A stretch of 15,982 bases of DNA, from assembly GCA_029858845.1 (NCBI GenBank), contig JAOUEG010000016.1, forward strand, positions 1-15,982, given 5' to 3'. Origin of the DNA: Chloroflexota bacterium (lineage in GTDB: Bacteria > Chloroflexota > Limnocylindria > Limnocylindrales > CSP1-4). Made by a program: the position numbers and the translations under genes. This document shows, one piece after another, positions 1 to 6,986 of the stretch (position 1 is the stretch's first letter; the number at the start of each line of letters is the position of its first letter). Under the pieces are notes generated by a model. The model worked only from the letters and a program-made list of their open reading frames with translations, was not told where the DNA came from and ran no database searches.

Positions 1-1
1 C

Positions 2-229
2 ACGCCGACCGCCAAGCCGGCACCGACGTCCGACCGTTACGCCCTGCTGGTCGCGTGTCCGGACAAGCCGCGCTGTTGGATCTACGTCGTCCGACGCGGT
101 GACAACCTGTACAGCATCGCCAACTACTTCGGCGTCCCACTCGACGACGTATATGCGATGAACCCGACGGTCCGAACGACGGGCCTGCGCGCCGGGATGG
201 AGTTGCGGCTGCCGCCGCCAACGCGCTAG
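2..229 (+). CDS. LysM-domain protein, C-terminal end (5' truncated)
   Basis: The reading frame is open from the left edge to a TAG at 227-229 and gives the last 75 residues of a protein that starts outside the window. Visible residues 1-10 are a Thr/Pro/Ala-rich linker. Two cysteines follow at visible positions 19 and 25, then a LysM module at about 27-71 with the hallmark pattern YVVRRGDNLYSIA, then FGV, then MNP, ending in L-R-x-G-M-E-L-R-L-P. LysM domains bind the GlcNAc-containing glycans of peptidoglycan, so an extracellular or envelope-bound protein is likely. The cysteine pair just before the module could form a disulfide (inference). The missing N-terminus hides any signal peptide or catalytic domain, so no enzymatic role can be given. 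It is separated from the dcw operon by a noncoding stretch with a strong hairpin and is probably a separate transcription unit. Confidence 0.85.
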   Translation, partial: TPTAKPAPTSDRYALLVACPDKPRCWIYVVRRGDNLYSIANYFGVPLDDVYAMNPTVRTTGLRAGMELRLPPPTR

Positions 230-285
230 TCCCCGCCGAACGCCTGCGCGTCCGACGCGCCGGGGCAGTCGCATCCGCCCTGAGC

Positions 286-330
286 CGGGCGGCCCGGTCG
301 CGTCCGGACGTGACGTACTCGGGCCGCCCG
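286..330 (+). terminator. Nested GC-rich hairpin, possible terminator of the LysM gene
   Basis: An 11-bp perfect inverted repeat (286-296 with 320-330) encloses a second, coaxial palindrome at 297-314 (nine pairs counted to the centre, one of them G-U). Only a 5-base bulge (315-319) interrupts the structure. It lies 57 bases after the LysM stop codon. No T-tract follows, so it is not a classical intrinsic terminator. A U-less terminator, an mRNA 3'-end stabiliser or an inverted-repeat operator are the options. The rest of 230-474 is very GC-rich and holds nothing else I can recognise beyond three short copies of GGCCGCCC (322, 340, 353). Confidence 0.45.
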
Positions 331-474
331 CCAGCGCGCGGCCGCCCTCCGTGGCCGCCCGCCCCGCTCCGCCGGGATGACCCCGTCCACGCCGAACGGG
401 TCGACGCTCCCGGCGCGGCCGTCTCCCGACCCGGTGCCGGTCCCGCTGGGTCCACAGTCGGTGCGATTTCGCCA

Positions 475-502
475 TTGACCTTTGCCGCGGGCACGCTAGA
501 AT
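475..502 (+). promoter_or_regulatory. Sigma70-type promoter of the dcw operon (PmraZ)
   Basis: TTGACC at 475-480 and TAGAAT at 497-502 are separated by 16 bases and lie about 100 bases before the mraZ start. This is an AT-rich island in very GC-rich surroundings. The expected transcription start is near 509, giving a 5' leader of about 95 bases. The MraZ boxes begin right at the predicted start, the classical arrangement for MraZ autorepression. Confidence 0.7.
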
Positions 503-507
503 GCGTC

Positions 508-534
508 GAAGTGGTCCAAAGTGGTGGAAAGTGG
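508..534 (+). promoter_or_regulatory. Three MraZ-box repeats, 10-bp period
   Basis: GAAGTGG at 508-514, AAAGTGG at 518-524 and AAAGTGG at 528-534 repeat with an exact 10-bp period, one helical turn, so all three lie on one face of the DNA. MraZ proteins from several phyla bind three or four direct GTG/TGGG-containing repeats of this spacing upstream of their own gene. Position immediately downstream of the -10 element suggests that a bound MraZ ring would block initiation or clearance. The identification rests on spacing, sequence resemblance and the mraZ gene that follows. Confidence 0.8.
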
Positions 535-589
535 GGAACAGCGATGGGACGCTGTCGACCGCACCGACGGGGCCAGGCCCAGGCAGTCC

Positions 590-595
590 AAGGAG
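590..595 (+). promoter_or_regulatory. Ribosome binding site that fixes the mraZ start
   Basis: AAGGAG ends 9 bases before the GTG at 605. This selects the GTG giving the family-typical N-terminus MFTGEY. An in-frame GTG at 521 lies inside the MraZ boxes and would add 28 residues with no family counterpart. Confidence 0.75.
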
Positions 596-604
596 CCGCA
601 GCGA

Positions 605-1033
605 GTGTTCACCGGCGAGTACCGGCACACGGTGGACGACAAGGGGCGGATCGCCGTCCCCGCGAAGTTCCGCGTCCAATTGGGCGCCGGAGCCGTCGTG
701 TCGCGCTGGCTTGATGCATGCCTGGCGATCCACACCCGGGCCGGCTGGGACGATCTGGCGGCCAAGGTGGCGGCCCTGCCCATCACGGACCAGGCGTCGC
801 GCCGCTTCCAGCGATTCGTCTTCGCCGGCGCCGCCGAGGTCGAGCTGGACCGGCAGGGTCGGATCCTGCTGCCGGCATTCCTGCGCGAATCCATCGCTCT
901 CGCTGACGAGGCGGTGATCGTCGGATCGCGCGACCACGCCGAGATCTGGGTCCCGACCACCTGGGCGACGTACGGCCAGGAGCTCGAGGATCCCCAGGAG
1001 CTAGCCCAGGCCTTCCAGGGGCTCGGTATCTAG
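605..1033 (+). CDS. mraZ: Transcriptional regulator MraZ
   Basis: MraZ is the DNA-binding regulator at the head of dcw clusters. It forms a ring-shaped oligomer that binds repeats in its own promoter and tunes expression of the operon. With a GTG start at 605 the protein has 142 residues, the normal family length, and opens with MFTGEYRHTV. It carries two tandem MraZ (AbrB-like) half-domains, each with the signature D-x-x-G-R-x-x-x-P: DDKGRIAVP at residues 11-19 and DRQGRILLP at 82-90. Three matching 10-bp-spaced boxes sit upstream at 508-534, so autoregulation is strongly suggested. It is followed after 60 bases by rsmH, the usual partner. Identification is secure; whether it represses or activates here cannot be read from sequence. 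Confidence 0.95.
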   Translation: MFTGEYRHTVDDKGRIAVPAKFRVQLGAGAVVSRWLDACLAIHTRAGWDDLAAKVAALPITDQASRRFQRFVFAGAAEVELDRQGRILLPAFLRESIALADEAVIVGSRDHAEIWVPTTWATYGQELEDPQELAQAFQGLGI

Positions 1034-1093
1034 CTCGCACCACATGCGCATCCAGGGTCCGCTCGGGATCCGATCGACGAGGGTGGAGGAGAA

Positions 1094-2041
1094 ATGGAGG
1101 TCGGGCACATCCCGGTCATGGCGGAGGAGGTCATGTCGATGCTCGCGCCTGCCCCGGGGGGCCTCCATATCGACGCCACTCTCGGCGGCGGTGGGCACAC
1201 CGAGCGGATCCTGGAGGCGACCCACCCTGATGGTCGCCTCCTCGGCCTCGACGCCGACGGGGCGGCCATCGCCAGAGTCGATCGCCGCCTTCAGCCCCGG
1301 TACGGGGATCGCCTCATCCTGCGTCGGGCGAACTTCCGTGAACTGGCCACGATCGCTCCGGCCGCTGGATTCGGCGCGGTCGACGGCGCGCTGTTCGACC
1401 TGGGCCTGTCGAGCTTCCAGCTCGCGGACACTGATCGGGGTTTCGGCTTTCGTGCCGGCGGCCCGCTGGACATGCGGTTCGACGCAGACCGCGGCGTTCC
1501 CGCCTTCGAGTTGCTGGCGACGTTGGATGCCGCCGAGTTGACGGCCCTGTTTCGCCGCTATGGAGAGGAGCCGAGGGCCGGCCGGATCGCCCGCGCGATC
1601 GTGGAGGCTCGTCGGATCGCGCCGATCACGACGGCCGAGGAGCTGGCGGCGCTCGTGGAGCGAGTCGCGCCACCCGATCCACGCAAGCCACGCCGGGTAC
1701 ATCCGGCGACGCGCACCTTCCAGGCGCTCCGGATCGCCGTCAACGAGGAGTTGGACGCCCTCCAGGAGGGACTGGCTGGCGCGCTCGACCTGCTCCGTCC
1801 CGGCGGTCGACTCGTCGTCGTCAGCTATCACTCGCTCGAGGACCGCATCGTCAAGCGCTTCTTCGCCGCCGAGCGGCGCGGCTGCGTGTGTCCCCCCGAG
1901 ATCCCGGTCTGCGTCTGTGGCCGGAACCCCCGACTCCGCCTCGTGACCCGACCGTCGATGACGCCGACGGCGGCCGAGATCGAGGCCAATCCGCGAGCCC
2001 GGAGCGCCCGTTTGCGGGCCGCCGAGCGACTCGCCGCCTGA
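1094..2041 (+). CDS. rsmH: 16S rRNA (cytosine(1402)-N(4))-methyltransferase RsmH (MraW)
   Basis: RsmH methylates N4 of C1402 in the decoding centre of 16S rRNA using S-adenosylmethionine in the cytoplasm. The 315-residue length is typical. The N-terminus H-I-P-V-M at residues 5-9 is the family opening. The SAM site DATLGGGGH is at 28-36, followed by an acidic-loop GLDAD at 51-55, DLGLSSFQL at 102-110 and GGPLDMRFD at 122-130. Further on are the substrate-side YHSLEDRIVKRFF and a cysteine-containing stretch with CVCPPEIPVCVCG near the C-terminus, both standard for this family. The start is supported by GGAGGA ending 3 bases before the ATG, with further purines upstream. It sits second in the operon, as in most bacteria. 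Confidence 0.96.
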   Translation: MEVGHIPVMAEEVMSMLAPAPGGLHIDATLGGGGHTERILEATHPDGRLLGLDADGAAIARVDRRLQPRYGDRLILRRANFRELATIAPAAGFGAVDGALFDLGLSSFQLADTDRGFGFRAGGPLDMRFDADRGVPAFELLATLDAAELTALFRRYGEEPRAGRIARAIVEARRIAPITTAEELAALVERVAPPDPRKPRRVHPATRTFQALRIAVNEELDALQEGLAGALDLLRPGGRLVVVSYHSLEDRIVKRFFAAERRGCVCPPEIPVCVCGRNPRLRLVTRPSMTPTAAEIEANPRARSARLRAAERLAA

Positions 2042-2077
2042 TCGAGACGCCGGATATCGGATCGACCGCCCACGCAC

Positions 2078-2088
2078 GGAAGGAGGAG
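2078..2088 (+). promoter_or_regulatory. Near-perfect Shine-Dalgarno of the small basic protein gene
   Basis: The run GGAAGGAGGAG contains AGGAGG ending 7 bases before the ATG at 2094. It is the closest match to the anti-Shine-Dalgarno sequence that I see in this cluster, where many genes start by coupling with weak or no motif. It argues that the 65-residue product at 2094 is really translated. Confidence 0.7.
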
Positions 2089-2093
2089 CCCCC

Positions 2094-2291
2094 ATGAGCA
2101 AGCGCCACCAGTCCAACCGCCGCAAGTCGTATGGACGTCGCCAGCACGAGGTGCGCGAGCGCCACGATCGGACCCATCTCCACGATGCGGCTGGGTTCGA
2201 ACTCGACGAATGGGGAGCGGCGGCGCCCTCCGATCCATTGCGGTTCCTGGATCCAAGCACCCCGCGATATCGCTACGCCACGGGCGATTGA
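2094..2291 (+). CDS. Unrecognised small basic protein between rsmH and ftsL
   Basis: I do not recognise a family for this 65-residue protein. Residues 1-26 are strongly basic and hydrophilic, with clusters of Arg, Lys and His (for example NRRKSYGRRQHE at 8-19). The rest, 27-65, is acidic to neutral, rich in Asp, Pro and Ala, and ends in PRYRYATGD. There is no transmembrane segment, signal peptide or cysteine. Reality is supported by the excellent ribosome binding site just upstream, an ATG start and a gap of only 3 bases to the FtsL-like gene. Its slot, between rsmH and ftsL/ftsI, suggests a role tied to division or early translation of the operon, but that is inference. The basic N-terminus could contact nucleic acid, ribosome or anionic membrane. 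A conserved lineage-specific protein seems more likely than a chance frame. Confidence 0.7.
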   Translation: MSKRHQSNRRKSYGRRQHEVRERHDRTHLHDAAGFELDEWGAAAPSDPLRFLDPSTPRYRYATGD

Positions 2292-2294
2292 CGG

Positions 2295-2675
2295 ATGGCT
2301 GTCTATGAGGGCCTCCGGCCCCGCTCCATCGCGTTGCCTGGCCGGCCGGGCAGTGCCGAGCATCCGTCGCTGCCCAGGCGACGGGCCCGTGCCGCGGTCC
2401 GTGCACGGCGCGGACCCAATCGTCTCGGGATCGCGCTCGGCGGGATCGTGATCGCGTTCATGCTCGCGTTCTTCTCGCTGACCCAGGAGATCCACGTCTC
2501 GGCCACGTCGTACGACATCGGCCGTCTCCAGCTCGAGCACGATCGGCTGGAGGCTCGCCGCCAGGAGCTCAACTCCGACCTGAGCCGCCTTGGCCGCGAG
2601 CCGGCCGTCCGCAAGCTCGCTCTCGACCGAGGGCTGGGCCAGCTGGGCGACCCGATCATCCTGCCCGCACGCTGA
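2295..2675 (+). CDS. ftsL: FtsL-like bitopic divisome protein
   Basis: FtsL-type proteins are single-pass membrane proteins that pair with FtsQ and an FtsB-like partner and activate the FtsW-FtsI synthase. This 126-residue protein has a basic cytoplasmic N-terminus (1-43, many Arg), one transmembrane helix at about 44-62, and an extracytoplasmic segment at about 72-101 with the charge and leucine pattern of a short coiled coil. It ends in a region resembling the LG-region tail of FtsL/DivIC proteins (LALDRGLGQLGDP). Sequence conservation in this family is poor, so the call rests on topology, size and position immediately before ftsI. Septum formation initiator (FtsB/DivIC) is the alternative name. 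It starts 3 bases after the preceding gene, so translational coupling is likely. Confidence 0.75.
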   Translation: MAVYEGLRPRSIALPGRPGSAEHPSLPRRRARAAVRARRGPNRLGIALGGIVIAFMLAFFSLTQEIHVSATSYDIGRLQLEHDRLEARRQELNSDLSRLGREPAVRKLALDRGLGQLGDPIILPAR

Positions 2676-2695
2676 TCGACGGAGCCTGACGAGCG

Positions 2696-4531
2696 ATGCT
2701 GGGTCGTACCGATTCCCGCCGGCGCCTCCTGGCCCTGCTTGTGCTGTTCATCGTGGGGTCGGCGGCCCTCGTGACGCGCACGGCGTACTGGCAGGTCGTG
2801 CGCGGGGCGGAGCTGACCGAGAAGGCGGAAGCTCAGACCACGGTGACGATCGAGGTTCCGAGTCGCCGGGGAGAGATCTACGATCGCACGGGAACGGTCC
2901 TGCTGGCGACATCGGTGGATCGCGATCGCCTGGTCGCCGCGCCGGACCAGCTGACGCCGGATCAGGCGACCCAGACCGCGGACGAGCTCGAGGGGATCCT
3001 CGCCCTGGACGAGGCGGGGGCCGCGACTCTTCGAGAGCGGCTCGATTCGGACAAGGCCTACGTCGTCCTGGCCCACGGGATCGAGCCCGACGTCTCGGAG
3101 CGGATCCGGCAGGCATCGCGAGCCGAGCGGATCTTCGGGATATCGCTCGAATCGGAACCGGAGCGGGTCTACCCGCAGGCGGGCGGCGGACCGGATTCAT
3201 CGCTCGCGGCGCATCTGCTCGGCTTCGTCAATCGTGAGAACGTCGGCCAGTACGGCGTGGAGCAGTACTACCAGGACCTCCTCGCCGGCACGCCGCGCGT
3301 GGTGGTTGCCAGCCGGGACATCAACGGGCGGGCGATGCCTGAGACTGCCCAGGTGAAGTCGCCGGGCTCGATCGGCGAGGACCTCACGCTGACCATCGAT
3401 GCGAGTCTGCAGCTGGCTGTGGAGCAGGAGCTGCTCGCAGCCTGGATCGCGGACAAGGCCAAGAGCGCCTCGGCCGTGGTCATGGACCCGTACACCGGCG
3501 AGGTCTATGCCGAGGCCACGTACCCCTCGTACGACGCCAATCACTATCGCTCGGTCGCGGCCAGCGCACCCGAGCGCTTCATGGATCCGGTCGTGGCCAA
3601 CGTCTATGAGCCCGGCTCGGTGTTCAAGTTGATGACCGCGACATCGGCGTTGGAGGCCGGGACCGTCACCCGGACGACGAAGATCAAGGACGTCGGGACC
3701 CTGCGCCTGGACGGCGGGCGCACCAAGATCGACAACGCCGACCGCAAGGGCATGGGCCGGATCACGTTCGAGGACGGCATCGCCTATTCGCGGAACGTCG
3801 TCGCCGCGAAGGTCGCGCTCTCGCTGGGCGACACGCTCGCGGAATCGTCCGCGATGTTGTATGACACGTGGACCAAGCTCGGCTACGGGAATCCGACCGG
3901 GATCGACGTCGCAGGCGAGGTCGGCGGCATCGTGCGTGACCCTGGGATCACGCCGTGGCGAGAGATCGATCTGGCGAATGCCGCCTTCGGCCAGGGCGTC
4001 GCCGTCACACCGATCCAGCTTGCGACCGCCTACTCTGCGCTCCTGAACGGCGGCACCCTCGTCGAGCCGCACGTGGTCAAGACGATCGGCGTGAACGACG
4101 TCTCGCGGGCCACCCGCGGATACGTGGTCGACCCGGCCGTCCTGCCGGACCTCATTCGTCTCATGGAGCATGTCGTCGAGGAGGTCCCGTTCTACCGTGA
4201 ACGGACCCAGGTTCCCGGCTACTACGTGGGGGGCAAGACCGGCACGGCGCAGATCTGGGACGTCACCGCCAACGACGGTCGCGGGGCCTGGAAGCACAAC
4301 CTATTCAACTACTCGTTCATCGGGTACATCGCACGAGAGAAGGGCGTTCCGGACCTCGTGGTCGCGGTTCGGATCGAGGAGGGGCGGCCCACGGTGGCCC
4401 GCGTCGGCCAGCTCGAGATGCCGGTCATGTCCTTCGAGCTGTTCCGACGGATCGCGAGTGACGCGATGGCGACGCCGGACCTGCTGACCTATCGACCGGC
4501 ATCGTTGCACCCGACACCGGCGGACCGGTGA
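2696..4531 (+). CDS. ftsI: Septal peptidoglycan transpeptidase FtsI (class B penicillin-binding protein)
   Basis: FtsI crosslinks peptidoglycan stem peptides at the division site, working with the glycosyltransferase FtsW. The 611-residue protein has a short cytoplasmic tail, a membrane anchor at about 9-27, a PBP dimerisation domain containing the usual RRGEIYDR motif just after the anchor, and a C-terminal transpeptidase domain. All three catalytic motifs are present: SVFK with the nucleophile Ser308 and Lys311, SRN at 365-367, and KTG at 514-516 (context GGKTGTAQ). I see no PASTA domain at the C-terminus. The ATG start at 2696 has only a weak Shine-Dalgarno, 20 bases after ftsL. The last 4 bases overlap the GTG of murF. 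In most clusters murE would come next; here it is absent. Confidence 0.95.
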   Translation: MLGRTDSRRRLLALLVLFIVGSAALVTRTAYWQVVRGAELTEKAEAQTTVTIEVPSRRGEIYDRTGTVLLATSVDRDRLVAAPDQLTPDQATQTADELEGILALDEAGAATLRERLDSDKAYVVLAHGIEPDVSERIRQASRAERIFGISLESEPERVYPQAGGGPDSSLAAHLLGFVNRENVGQYGVEQYYQDLLAGTPRVVVASRDINGRAMPETAQVKSPGSIGEDLTLTIDASLQLAVEQELLAAWIADKAKSASAVVMDPYTGEVYAEATYPSYDANHYRSVAASAPERFMDPVVANVYEPGSVFKLMTATSALEAGTVTRTTKIKDVGTLRLDGGRTKIDNADRKGMGRITFEDGIAYSRNVVAAKVALSLGDTLAESSAMLYDTWTKLGYGNPTGIDVAGEVGGIVRDPGITPWREIDLANAAFGQGVAVTPIQLATAYSALLNGGTLVEPHVVKTIGVNDVSRATRGYVVDPAVLPDLIRLMEHVVEEVPFYRERTQVPGYYVGGKTGTAQIWDVTANDGRGAWKHNLFNYSFIGYIAREKGVPDLVVAVRIEEGRPTVARVGQLEMPVMSFELFRRIASDAMATPDLLTYRPASLHPTPADR

Positions 4532-6012
4532 GCGACCGCTGTGCGACACTCCCGCTCGTGACCGACGTCGATCCGTCGCTTCCGGCGTCGCGCCCGTCGC
4601 CGACGCCCGCCTTCACCGCCGAGGACCTCGTCAGCCTGACCGGCGGACGGCTTCTGACCCGGTCGGACCGGCCTGTCCGTGGGGCCGCCGTCGACTCACG
4701 CCTCGTGGAGCCCGGAAACCTGTTCGTTGCCCTGCCGGGCGAGCGGACCGACGGACACGCACATGTCGGCGAGGCCGTCCGGCGCGGGGCCGCCGCGTTG
4801 CTCATCACGCGCCCGCCGGCTGATCCGACGGCCCTGGGCGACGTCACCGTCATTCGCGTGGTTGACGCGGCGACGGCCCTCGGGTCCGTGGCCGCCGGCT
4901 GGCGTCAGCGGTTCTCCCCGCTGGTCGTCGGCATCACCGGCAGCATCGCCAAGACGTCAACCAAGGAGGCCGTGGCGGCCGTCCTGAGCACGTCGCTGCG
5001 TACGCTCAAGAACGAGGGCAACCAGAACAACGAGATCGGTCTGCCGCTGACCGTCCTGCGCCTCGGCCCCGAGCATCAGGCGGCGGTGCTGGAGATGGGG
5101 ATGTACGTCGGCGGCGAGATCGCGGACCTCGCCCGTATCGGCCGCCCGTCGATCGGCGTGGTCACAGCCGTGCAGGCCGTACATCTGTCCCGGATCGGAT
5201 CGCTCGAAGCGATCGAGCGCGCCAAGGGCGAACTCATCGAGGCCCTGCCGTCGGACGGTGCGGCCATCCTCAACGCCGACGACCCCATCGTCGCGCGGAT
5301 GGGCCGGTTGACGTCGGCTCGGGTCATCCTCTATGGCTTCGACGAGGGCGCCGACGTTCGTGCCGATCAGGTCACCTCTGCGGGCCTCGGCGGGATGCGG
5401 TTCCAGCTGGTCACCCCCGCCGGGGTACGCCCTGCCACGATCCCGACGCCCGGCCGGCTATCCGTCCACAACGCCCTGGCGGCGGCGGCCACCGGGTCGG
5501 CTGCCGGGGTGGGGCTCGATCGGATCGTGAGCGGCCTGCGGACGGGCTGGGGCGCCCCGCACCGGACCGAGATCATTCCGCTTCCGGGCCTGACCGTCGT
5601 GGACGACAGCTACAACGCGTCACCCGGGTCCATGTTCGCGGCGCTCGAACTTCTCGAAGGGCTACCGGGCCGGCATGTCGCCGTGCTCGGCGAGATGCTT
5701 GAGCTCGGGGAGGGCCACGAGGAGGGTCATCTCCTCGTCGGTGACGCGGCCGGCCGCGTCGCGCAGTTGCTGATCGTGGTCGGTCGCGATGCGCGAGGCA
5801 TCGTCGACGGAGCGGTCGCTGCCGGGATGGATGCCACGCGGATCCATCACGCGATCGACGACGAGGACGCCCTGGAGGTCCTGCGCCCGCGCCTCCGTGA
5901 CGGCGATGTCGTGCTGGTCAAGGCGTCGCGGGGGATGGGACTCGATCGGTTGGTCACCGCGCTTCGGCTGGAGCTTGGCGGGACCGGCCAGTCCAGCGGG
6001 ACCGGATCATGA
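4528..6012 (+). CDS. murF: UDP-MurNAc-tripeptide:D-Ala-D-Ala ligase MurF, with altered P-loop
   Basis: MurF adds D-Ala-D-Ala to UDP-MurNAc-tripeptide with ATP in the cytoplasm. The 494-residue length is somewhat longer than usual. The N-terminal domain (about 30-125) has RxAAVDSR and GNLFVALPGERTDGH-type motifs of MurE/MurF. The central ATPase domain has the P-loop at 135-144, then NQNNEIGLPLT, MGMYVGGEI, and Lys233 in ERAKGE at the carbamylated-lysine position. The C-terminal domain has DDSYNASPGSM and the LGEMLELG motif, which separate MurF from MurE. The oddity is the P-loop GITGSIAKTS: the Gly normally preceding the catalytic Lys142 is Ala141 (codon GCC at 4948-4950). The GTG start overlaps the ftsI stop as GTGA; an in-frame GTG at 4558 is an alternative. 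Ddl, encoded downstream, makes its substrate. Confidence 0.93.
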   Translation: MSDRCATLPLVTDVDPSLPASRPSPTPAFTAEDLVSLTGGRLLTRSDRPVRGAAVDSRLVEPGNLFVALPGERTDGHAHVGEAVRRGAAALLITRPPADPTALGDVTVIRVVDAATALGSVAAGWRQRFSPLVVGITGSIAKTSTKEAVAAVLSTSLRTLKNEGNQNNEIGLPLTVLRLGPEHQAAVLEMGMYVGGEIADLARIGRPSIGVVTAVQAVHLSRIGSLEAIERAKGELIEALPSDGAAILNADDPIVARMGRLTSARVILYGFDEGADVRADQVTSAGLGGMRFQLVTPAGVRPATIPTPGRLSVHNALAAAATGSAAGVGLDRIVSGLRTGWGAPHRTEIIPLPGLTVVDDSYNASPGSMFAALELLEGLPGRHVAVLGEMLELGEGHEEGHLLVGDAAGRVAQLLIVVGRDARGIVDGAVAAGMDATRIHHAIDDEDALEVLRPRLRDGDVVLVKASRGMGLDRLVTALRLELGGTGQSSGTGS

Positions 6013-6986
6013 CGGTCGAGCTGATCCAGGGCCTGCTCATCACCTTCGCCCTCGTGGTCATCCTCATGCCCTCCTACATCCGGCTGCTCCAGGCTGCAGG
6101 GTTCGGGAAGCGTATCCGCGAGGAGGGTCCCGAGACCCACTACGTCAAGGAGGGCACCCCCACGATGGGCGGCCTCCTCGTCGTCGCGGTCGTGCTCCTG
6201 ACCTACTTCTTCCTGCGCCAGCCGGACGCGGCCACCTTCGCGCCCCTCGCCGCGCTCGCCGGCGTCGGCGCCCTGGGTGCCTTCGACGACTACCTGAATG
6301 CCAAGACCGGCGAGGGCATCCGCGCCCGTCAGAAGCTGATCTGGCTCACGGTCGTGGCCTTCGTGGCCGCCTGGCAGATCCAGCAGACGTATGCGATCAC
6401 CGCCATCGCGGTGCCCTTCGTCGGCGCTGTCTCCATCGAACCCTGGCTGTACGTGCTGTTCGGTGCGTTCGCGATCGTGGCCAGCGCCAACGGGGTGAAC
6501 CTCACGGACGGCCTGGACGGCCTGTCCGGCGGCACGGTCGCGATCGCCTTCGTGGCGTACATGCTCATCGCCCTTCTCAACGAGCCGACCCAGGCCAACC
6601 TTGCCCTCCTGTGCGCGCTCATCATCGGGGCGCTCCTGGGGTTCCTCTGGTTCAACGTGCACCCGGCCCAGATCTTCATCGGCGATTCCGGCGCATTGGC
6701 CCTGGGAGCGACCTTGGCCGTCACGGCGCTCATCACCGGCCAGATCCTGGTCCTGCCGCTCATCGGCATCATCTTCGTGATCGAAACGTCGTCTGTGCTG
6801 CTGCAGGTCGGCTACTTTCGCTTGACCGGTGGCAAGCGGCTCTTCCGGATGAGCCCGATCCACCATCATTTCGAGCTCGGTGGATGGGACGAGGAGAAGA
6901 TCACGATCCGTTTCTGGATCGTTGGGATCCTGGCGTCGCTTCTGGGCGTGACCCTCTTCCTCGCGTCGCTGGACCGGCTGCGGTGA
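6009..6986 (+). CDS. mraY: Phospho-N-acetylmuramoyl-pentapeptide-transferase MraY
   Basis: MraY transfers phospho-MurNAc-pentapeptide from UDP to undecaprenyl phosphate, making lipid I at the inner face of the membrane. The protein has 325 residues, close to Gram-positive homologues, and is almost entirely hydrophobic helices, about ten as in the family. Diagnostic motifs are HYVKEGTPTMGG near residue 50, the metal-binding pair Asp93-Asp94 in GAFDDYLN, NGVNLTDGLDG with Asn161 and Asp167, the third catalytic Asp226 in GDSGALALG, and MSPIHHHFE with His285-287. The Ser usual in the GDxGSLALG motif is Ala here, a minor change. The start codon overlaps the murF stop as ATGA, so translation is probably coupled. 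Confidence 0.96.
   Translation: MTVELIQGLLITFALVVILMPSYIRLLQAAGFGKRIREEGPETHYVKEGTPTMGGLLVVAVVLLTYFFLRQPDAATFAPLAALAGVGALGAFDDYLNAKTGEGIRARQKLIWLTVVAFVAAWQIQQTYAITAIAVPFVGAVSIEPWLYVLFGAFAIVASANGVNLTDGLDGLSGGTVAIAFVAYMLIALLNEPTQANLALLCALIIGALLGFLWFNVHPAQIFIGDSGALALGATLAVTALITGQILVLPLIGIIFVIETSSVLLQVGYFRLTGGKRLFRMSPIHHHFELGGWDEEKITIRFWIVGILASLLGVTLFLASLDRLR

Noticed and set aside
322..360. Three copies of GGCCGCCC considered as a regulatory direct repeat
   Set aside because: Irregular spacing (18 and 13 bases) in extremely GC-rich sequence; one copy is an arm of the hairpin. Chance is a sufficient explanation.
521..604. Earlier GTG start for mraZ at 521
   Set aside because: It falls inside the MraZ boxes and adds 28 residues with no family match. 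GTG 605 has a good ribosome site and gives the canonical MFTGEY start and normal length.
310..714. Plus-strand open frame upstream of and overlapping mraZ in another frame
   Set aside because: Pro/Arg/Gly-rich composition, no ribosome site, overlap with the promoter, operator and mraZ; explained by GC bias.
1001..2260. Long minus-strand open frame (419 codons) opposite rsmH; similar ones oppose ftsI (3197-4297), mraY (5847-6869), ftsW (8476-9363), murB (10681-11862), ddl (11502-12803) and ftsQ (12925-13866)
   Set aside because: High GC leaves few stops on the antisense strand. The products are low-complexity Arg/Gly/Asp-rich sequences without recognisable domains, and each lies fully opposite a well-identified gene.
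5789..6982. Upstream in-frame extension of murD through murF and mraY (would give a 920-residue protein)
   Set aside because: The extension lies in a different frame over two clearly coding genes and is Arg/Pro/His-rich without domains. MurD homology begins near VTVLGFARSG, consistent with a start at 6983 or 6992.
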